Positions 5,503 to 9,900 of a stretch of 9,900 nucleotides of DNA are shown one piece after another. Each line of letters starts with the position of its first letter. Position 1 is the first letter of the stretch. The notes beneath the pieces are model-generated. The model searched no databases. It was not told the origin of the DNA and worked only from the letters and a program-made list of their open reading frames with translations. This DNA is from an uncultured Granulicatella sp. GTDB lineage: Bacteria; Bacillota; Bacilli; Lactobacillales; Aerococcaceae. The stretch covers positions 1-9,900 of the forward strand of contig CALIJD010000174.1 in assembly GCA_938017885.1 (NCBI GenBank). The letters are read 5' to 3'. Made by a program: the position numbers and the translations under genes.

Positions 5503-7746
5503 TTATGCTTTCCAGCGTTTTAATCTTAGGGCGTTGAGGACAACGGATACGGAACTGAAGCTCATTGCGGCTCCGGCAATCATTGGGTTAAGGAGTGGTC
5601 CGCCAAAGAGGTGAAGAACTCCCATCGCAAATGGTATTCCGATAACGTTGTAGGCAAATGCCCAAAATAGATTTTCTTTAATATTACGGATGGTTGCACG
5701 GCTAAGTTTTAACATCGCTGGTACATCCATCAAGTCGCTCTTCATTAAGACGGCGTCTGCAGATTCGATGGCTACGTCTGTTCCGGTACCGATTGCGATA
5801 CCGACTTGCGCTTGTGCAAGAGCTGGGGCATCATTGATACCATCCCCCACCATCGCCACAATATAGCCTTCTTCTTGTAATTTTGACACATAATTCGCCT
5901 TATCTTGCGGTAAAACTTCACTAAATATGCGGTCAATCCCCACTTCAGCGGCAATCGCTTGTGCAGTTCGTTCGTGGTCTCCTGTCATCATAGCGACTTG
6001 AATGCCCATTTCATGTAGGGTCTGGATGGCACGCGCGCTACTTTCTTTAACAGTATCCGCTACAACAATCAGCCCTTGTACGGCATCGTTATAGCCGATA
6101 TAGAGCGGTGTTTTTCCTTGTTCGGCAAAATGATTGGCTTTGTCGTTCATCTCAACATTGGCAAGACCATTTTCACGCATCCATTTTTCATTACCAAGGA
6201 AGACGAGTGTTTCACCCACGTGGCCTTTAATCCCAAAACCAGGAATGGCTTCGAAGTTCGTCACTTCATCAAATGCAGCCCCTTGTTCTTTGGCTTTGGC
6301 AACAATCGCTTCGCCAAGAGGGTGTTCGGACGCTACTTCAAGGCTGGCTGCTAGGCGAATGAGGGCATCTGCATCGGTAGAATCAGCAGTGACCACATCT
6401 GTGACCACAGGAGTCCCGTTTGTAATCGTACCTGTTTTGTCGAAAACAACCATATTCACGTGGTTAGCTTCTTCCAACGCTTCCCCACTCTTCAAAAGAA
6501 TTCCATTTTCTGCCCCTTTACCAGTCCCCACCATGATAGCGGTCGGTGTTGCAAGTCCTAATGCACATGGGCAGGCGATGACGAGGACTGAGATGGTAAT
6601 CGTGAGGGCAAATACCCATGATTCTTGTCCAAGGAAATACCAAGCAAGTCCAGAAACAATAGCCAAGACGATTACGATTGGAACGAATACTCCAGAAACC
6701 TTGTCGGCCAGTTTGGCAATCGGTGCTTTGGATCCTTGTGCTTGTTCGACTAACTGGATGATTTGAGAGAGAGCTGTGTCTTTCCCGATTTTTGTCGCTT
6801 TGAGAATAAAGGAACCTGTTTTATTTAAACTTGCCCCAATCACTTCATCGCCAACTGATTTCGATACTGGAATACTTTCCCCTGTTAACATCGATTCGTC
6901 AACGGTTGAATTTCCTTCTGTCACGACACCATCGACTGGAACTTTTTCACCCGGTTTGACACGAATGAGGTCGCCCACTTGCACTTCTTCTACAGGAATT
7001 TCTACTTCTTGTTCGTCTCGTAAAACCGTCGCCATTTTAGGAGCAAGGCCTACGAGCGTTTGAATCGCCATGGATGTTTTCCCTTTTGACACGTCTTCGA
7101 AGTATTTTCCAAGTGTGATTAAGGTTAAAATAACGCCGGCTGATTCGTAGTAAAGGTTCATCGCAAAATGCGCATGGCCTTCTAATACGTGGTACGTTCC
7201 GTAAAGGCTATAAAGGAACGCAGCGCTTGTTCCAAGTGCGACTAAGCTGTCCATGTTCGGATGTCCTTTAGACAAGGCCTTAAATCCATCCACGAAGAAA
7301 CGACGTCCGACCCAGAGAATTGGGAGAACGAGCGCCAATTGAATCAACGCGTAGCTAACTGGACTTTGCATTGGGCTTAGAAAGGCTGGCATTGGAATTC
7401 CAACCATATCGGCCATTGCGATAAAGAGAAGTGGCACGGTGAAAATCGCTGAAATGGTTAGGTTTCGCTTCATTTCTCTTAAGTGCGCTTCTTTCTTTTC
7501 GTTCTTTTCTTCGAGTTCTTCTTCCACTGATTTGCCACGAGGACGAGCGCCGTATCCCACACCATCGACCACTTTGGCGATGTCTTCAGGGGTCACGCTA
7601 TCGTTTGCTTCAACAGTCATGATCTCGGTCGCCAAGTTGACGCTAGCTTTATCAACGCCTGGAATTTTGCTGACGGCATTCTCAATCGTCATGGCACATG
7701 AAGCACAACTCATTCCTTCAATAATGTACTCTTTTTGTTTGCTCAT
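5503..7746 (-). CDS. copA: CopA, Cu(+)-exporting P1B-type ATPase
   Basis: A 747-residue membrane pump that uses ATP to move Cu(I) out of the cytoplasm. In order: one N-terminal HMA domain with GMSCASC (Cys14, Cys17); a charged linker rich in Glu/Lys (about 72-95); eight membrane segments; the actuator domain with TGES (288-291); the CPC metal motif in segment 6 (392-394); the phosphorylation motif DKTGT (Asp436); SEHPLGEAI with the nucleotide-binding His475; and GDGINDAP (634-641). YN in segment 7 (699-700) and MSFSS in segment 8 (728-732) are the Cu(+)-specific signatures. An in-frame GTG at 7755 would add three residues but lies within the GCGGTGA ribosome-binding sequence, so ATG 7746 is preferred. 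It is followed by copZ. Expression is probably copper-induced through the cop boxes upstream. Confidence 0.95.
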   Translation of the reverse strand: MSKQKEYIIEGMSCASCAMTIENAVSKIPGVDKASVNLATEIMTVEANDSVTPEDIAKVVDGVGYGARPRGKSVEEELEEKNEKKEAHLREMKRNLTISAIFTVPLLFIAMADMVGIPMPAFLSPMQSPVSYALIQLALVLPILWVGRRFFVDGFKALSKGHPNMDSLVALGTSAAFLYSLYGTYHVLEGHAHFAMNLYYESAGVILTLITLGKYFEDVSKGKTSMAIQTLVGLAPKMATVLRDEQEVEIPVEEVQVGDLIRVKPGEKVPVDGVVTEGNSTVDESMLTGESIPVSKSVGDEVIGASLNKTGSFILKATKIGKDTALSQIIQLVEQAQGSKAPIAKLADKVSGVFVPIVIVLAIVSGLAWYFLGQESWVFALTITISVLVIACPCALGLATPTAIMVGTGKGAENGILLKSGEALEEANHVNMVVFDKTGTITNGTPVVTDVVTADSTDADALIRLAASLEVASEHPLGEAIVAKAKEQGAAFDEVTNFEAIPGFGIKGHVGETLVFLGNEKWMRENGLANVEMNDKANHFAEQGKTPLYIGYNDAVQGLIVVADTVKESSARAIQTLHEMGIQVAMMTGDHERTAQAIAAEVGIDRIFSEVLPQDKANYVSKLQEEGYIVAMVGDGINDAPALAQAQVGIAIGTGTDVAIESADAVLMKSDLMDVPAMLKLSRATIRNIKENLFWAFAYNVIGIPFAMGVLHLFGGPLLNPMIAGAAMSFSSVSVVLNALRLKRWKA

Positions 7747-7763
7747 TACTTTCACCGCTTTCG

Positions 7764-7815
7764 TTTACATTTGTAATTTACATTGTTAGTTTACACCTGT
7801 AATTTACAAATGTCA
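7764..7815. promoter_or_regulatory. Four tandem 13-bp units carrying CopY-type cop boxes
   Basis: Four consecutive 13-base units each begin TTTACA: 7764-7776, 7777-7789, 7790-7802 and 7803-7815. Units 1 and 3 hold exact cop boxes of the form TACAnnTGTA (TACATTTGTA at 7766-7775, TACACCTGTA at 7792-7801). Unit 4 has TACAAATGTC (7805-7814, one mismatch) and unit 2 has TACATTGTTA (7779-7788, two mismatches). TACAnnTGTA is the known operator of CopY repressors of lactic acid bacteria, released when CopY exchanges Zn for Cu(I). The array covers the copA promoter, so the copA-copZ operon is almost certainly copper-inducible. No copY gene lies in the window. Confidence 0.88.
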
Positions 7816-7816
7816 A
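7788..7816 (-). promoter_or_regulatory. copA promoter
   Basis: On the minus strand the -35 box is a perfect TTGACA (7811-7816). A 17-base spacer leads to TAAACT (7788-7793), a 4-of-6 -10 box. The -35 overlaps cop-box unit 4 and the -10 lies between units 2 and 3, so bound repressor should exclude RNA polymerase. Confidence 0.78.
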
Positions 7817-7841
7817 CAAGGAAGCTTAAAAAATTTTTTTG

Positions 7842-7884
7842 AATAAAAAACTCAAGCCAACAGCGATTCTGCCTGCTTGAGTTT
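7842..7884 (-). terminator. Terminator of the 289-residue unknown gene
   Basis: Read on the minus strand, AAACTCAAGC (complement of 7875-7884) pairs with GCTTGAGTTT (complement of 7848-7857) in a 10-bp stem with a 17-base loop. A T-run (complement of 7845-7850) continues directly from the stem. It is 13 bases past the stop of the gene at 7898 and insulates copA from readthrough. Confidence 0.82.
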
Positions 7885-7897
7885 GGGTGTAATCTAT

Positions 7898-8767
7898 TTA
7901 ATTAATTATGATAGAGCTCACTAATTGCTCAAAATCTCGTTGGACTCTACTGAATTCTTCATGAGATGTGTTCAACTCTATTTGATACAAGACTTCTAAT
8001 AACGCATCTTGCTCTTTAAAAAGATAAGAAACAATCATCCGATTACTCGTCTTTGCTGAAATTTTATAGAGATAGAGGCGATCAGTAAACTCTTCAAAAC
8101 GAAACTCCAAAGGTTCGCCATAATATTTCGTAAACGCCGACTGAATATCTGCTTTACTAAAACTAGCATACCCACTATCAATCATGAATGATAGAACGTT
8201 ATTTTCATTACGTGTATCTGCAAAGAGGTGATACGCATCCGTATGGCCATCTCCTAAATCGTTATATCCATCAGACAGTGGCATATAAGTCACCTTAGAT
8301 TCAGAAAGTGTCAAAAACTGTGCCACACTCGGCAGTACTTCTTCAACAGATAACAGTCTCTTAATTTCGGAAAGATGTGCATGAAGTTCTGTCACGGGAC
8401 ATTCGAACACGGCCTCTTTATCTGCTACATATCCACCTGTTTTCGTTGCCAACTTCAACCCTTGCACTCTACATACATCACCACGTAAAAAGATTTTGAC
8501 AGAAGTGAACTTTTGGCTAAAAGCTTTAAAAGTCTTGCATCCCAATTCTGTCCAAAATTCATATAAATCGCCTGTGTAAAGAGGTGTTTTCTTAGAAATC
8601 TCTAGTGCTGCAGTAATGCTTTCAATGATTCTTTGATCCATACAGCCTTTTTCAACTCGTAAAACTAGTGGAACAATAATCGGAGCATTCGTCCCCTCTT
8701 GCTTTGAATGGGGTCCAAAAATATACCCTAAATCTTTATTAAAATAAATCGTTACTCCTGTAAACAA
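7898..8767 (-). CDS. Unrecognised 289-residue protein
   Basis: I do not recognise this family. The frame is open for 289 residues and ends just before a good terminator. The start I favour is TTG 8767, nine bases behind GGAGG (8777-8781). The first ATG inside (8641, MDQRIIES) has only a weak AAAGG before it and would drop 42 residues that look like normal coding sequence. No signal peptide or membrane segment is evident, so the product is probably cytoplasmic. The N-terminal half mixes strands and helices. Residues about 150-260 alternate short strands with charged loops, including a DGYNDLGDGHTDAY stretch rich in Asp and Gly. The last 28 residues form an amphipathic helix (HEEFSRVQRDFEQLVSSI). 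It neighbours another unknown gene and an ankyrin gene on the same strand. A function cannot be given. Confidence 0.75.
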   Translation of the reverse strand: MFTGVTIYFNKDLGYIFGPHSKQEGTNAPIIVPLVLRVEKGCMDQRIIESITAALEISKKTPLYTGDLYEFWTELGCKTFKAFSQKFTSVKIFLRGDVCRVQGLKLATKTGGYVADKEAVFECPVTELHAHLSEIKRLLSVEEVLPSVAQFLTLSESKVTYMPLSDGYNDLGDGHTDAYHLFADTRNENNVLSFMIDSGYASFSKADIQSAFTKYYGEPLEFRFEEFTDRLYLYKISAKTSNRMIVSYLFKEQDALLEVLYQIELNTSHEEFSRVQRDFEQLVSSIIIN

Positions 8768-8822
8768 TTCTAATTTCCTCCAACATAAAAATTCGTCGAC
8801 GATTCCTGATTTTTACTAATAG

Positions 8823-9302
8823 CTACTCTTTAACAGAATCTAGGAAATCATCAATGTCTTTCCCTTCGAGGATTTTAATTTTTAAGCCTTGGTCTTTGAA
8901 GATGTCGACTGGTGTTTCGACAATTTTTATGGCTTCGATCTCTTTTCGACCAATTTCTTTAGCCCAGTCTAGTTTGTCGACTTGCTTAAAGCCCAACTCA
9001 TCCCTTAATTCATTTTGTTTTATATTAGGTATTAATTCAAACCAATCATTTTTAATATTCATCTGATTCATTGCGCTTGTAATATGAAAAAAATGCCCCT
9101 TATATTGAATTTCATAATGAATTTTATATATGTAATCTAGCTCTTCTATCTTGACTGTTTTTGAAAAATAATCAGAAAATAAGTTCCCCATTGAGTCTGT
9201 ATAATTTTGGAAACCCTCAAACCTCACCGAACTGTACAAAATAACTTCATCATCGTTTTTATACTGTGCATCAAATCTTTTTTGTTTATAAATTGCGTAC
9301 AT
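8823..9302 (-). CDS. Unrecognised 159-residue protein, immunity-protein-like in size and setting
   Basis: I do not recognise a domain. The 159 residues are rich in Lys, Glu, Asp, Tyr and Phe, with a predominantly beta N-terminal two thirds (AIYKQKRFDAQYKNDDEVIL, then alternating Tyr/Ile strands at about 55-75) and a short helix at the end (IDDFLDSVKE). There is no signal peptide or membrane segment. The start is ATG 9302; the only upstream match to a ribosome-binding site is the poor GGGAAGTGG, so translation may be weak or coupled to the gene before it, 47 bases away. Small acidic soluble proteins of this kind next to ankyrin genes occur in polymorphic-toxin immunity clusters, but that is a guess from context and no toxin is visible. 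Confidence 0.7.
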   Translation of the reverse strand: MYAIYKQKRFDAQYKNDDEVILYSSVRFEGFQNYTDSMGNLFSDYFSKTVKIEELDYIYKIHYEIQYKGHFFHITSAMNQMNIKNDWFELIPNIKQNELRDELGFKQVDKLDWAKEIGRKEIEAIKIVETPVDIFKDQGLKIKILEGKDIDDFLDSVKE

Positions 9303-9349
9303 GGTACCACTTCCCGTTATCCCAAAACAGACTTAAATATTCATTATTA

Positions 9350-9886
9350 TTAATCATTGTACTCCTCCAGTAAAGTTAGTAATTCCGCCCGCCATGGAAA
9401 CATCTTTGTCATTTCGATACACGAAGGAGTTCCTGAACGATTATCTACATATGCACCGGCTTCTAAGAGCTCTTTATAAATTGGTATTAGTTCTTCCGTT
9501 TTACTTTTTAACATCGCGATTGCATACGATAACGGTGTGCCTCCATGTACATCTCTCAAATTTGCATCGGCTCCTGCTTGAATTAGTAGTTTGACTCCAG
9601 AAAGAAGGTACTCTGGATCAGCTGTCCAATTAGCTTTGGCAGAACCTAGGAGAAAATGTAGCGCACTACTTTTGTCCCTTGTTTGGTGATTTATAACAAT
9701 ACCTTCATCAATTAAAAGTTGTGCTATTCTTAATCTTGATGACTCATTACCACTATCGCAAAACAATAGCTCAAGTAAGTTTAATCCATCATTTGTGAAT
9801 TCTTCGTTGATATGACCTCGAAAATGTTGCTGCACAGCTTCATAGTCGCCATTACGAATAGCTGTTTCTATATCATTTTTTGTCAT
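9350..9886 (-). CDS. Ankyrin-repeat protein
   Basis: The 178-residue product is built of about four ankyrin-like repeats. The clearest are residues about 72-110 (SALHFLLG, then LLIQAGADANLRDVHGG) and about 114-148 (TPLSYAIA, then YKELLEAGAYVDNRSG). Weaker ones lie at about 30-68 (LLELLFCD, then AQLLIDEGIVINHQTRDKS) and at the C-terminal end (MFPWRAELLTLLEE). The leading MTKNDIETAIRNGDYEAV is a typical cap of short bacterial ankyrin proteins. No signal peptide or other domain is present. The repeats form a protein-binding surface, and the partner is unknown. The start ATG follows AAAAGGAGA at the right edge of the window (9892-9900), and more genes of the same cluster may lie beyond it. The next gene, at 9302, follows after 47 bases with no terminator between. 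Confidence 0.88.
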   Translation of the reverse strand: MTKNDIETAIRNGDYEAVQQHFRGHINEEFTNDGLNLLELLFCDSGNESSRLRIAQLLIDEGIVINHQTRDKSSALHFLLGSAKANWTADPEYLLSGVKLLIQAGADANLRDVHGGTPLSYAIAMLKSKTEELIPIYKELLEAGAYVDNRSGTPSCIEMTKMFPWRAELLTLLEEYND

Positions 9887-9900
9887 GTTATTCTCCTTTT

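Noticed and set aside
6134..6766. 210-codon plus-strand open frame opposite copA
   Set aside because: It lies wholly inside copA, whose P-type ATPase motifs are unmistakable. The antisense frame is a shadow of codon bias.
8786..8817. AT-rich inverted repeat with TCGTCGACGA palindrome between two unknown genes
   Set aside because: TAAAAAT and ATTTTTA pair over only 7 bp around a 10-bp palindrome, with no T-tract in the right place on the minus strand. Probably incidental, and too weak to call a terminator or operator.
1..9900. CRISPR array, transposase or prophage genes
   Set aside because: No regularly spaced direct repeats with unique spacers were seen, and no translated product resembles a transposase, integrase or phage structural protein.

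Overview
The window looks like chromosomal DNA of a low-GC Gram-positive bacterium of the order Lactobacillales. The reasons are AT-rich DNA, strong GGAGG ribosome-binding sites, LacD-type tagatose-bisphosphate aldolase, streptococcal/enterococcal-style CopA-CopZ proteins and CopY-type 'cop boxes'. A Carnobacteriaceae member such as Granulicatella would fit, but I cannot prove genus from the sequence.

Layout. (1) Bases 2-79 are the last codons of a plus-strand gene, closed by a clean terminator (95-126). (2) Bases 134-4461 form a plus-strand amino-sugar operon. A perfect 32-bp palindrome is followed by a sigma-A promoter whose start region is covered by a DasR/NagR-like operator. Then come a GntR/UTRA repressor, AgaS (galactosamine-6-P deaminase/isomerase), a NagA-type N-acetyl-amino-sugar-6-P deacetylase and LacD. 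Together they would convert GalNAc-6-P to GalN-6-P, then tagatose-6-P, and after phosphorylation by a kinase encoded elsewhere, LacD would split tagatose-1,6-bisP into DHAP and glyceraldehyde-3-P. (3) Bases 4431-4866 hold no gene. They hold a large nested inverted repeat that reaches back into the 3' end of lacD, three internal hairpins, a further direct copy of one repeat end, and a bidirectional terminator. (4) Bases 4867-7746 are minus-strand copper genes: copA (Cu+ P1B-ATPase), copZ (copper chaperone), then a YbjQ/UPF0145 protein. The copA promoter is embedded in four tandem 13-bp units carrying cop boxes, but no copY gene lies in the window. (5) Bases 7898-9886 are three minus-strand genes: two proteins I do not recognise and an ankyrin-repeat protein, resembling an accessory or orphan-immunity cluster.

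The most unusual items are the lacD-tail inverted-repeat structure (4431-4808), the 13-bp-phased cop-box array without a neighbouring CopY, and the uncharacterised three-gene cluster at the right end. I found no CRISPR array, tRNA, rRNA or transposase.
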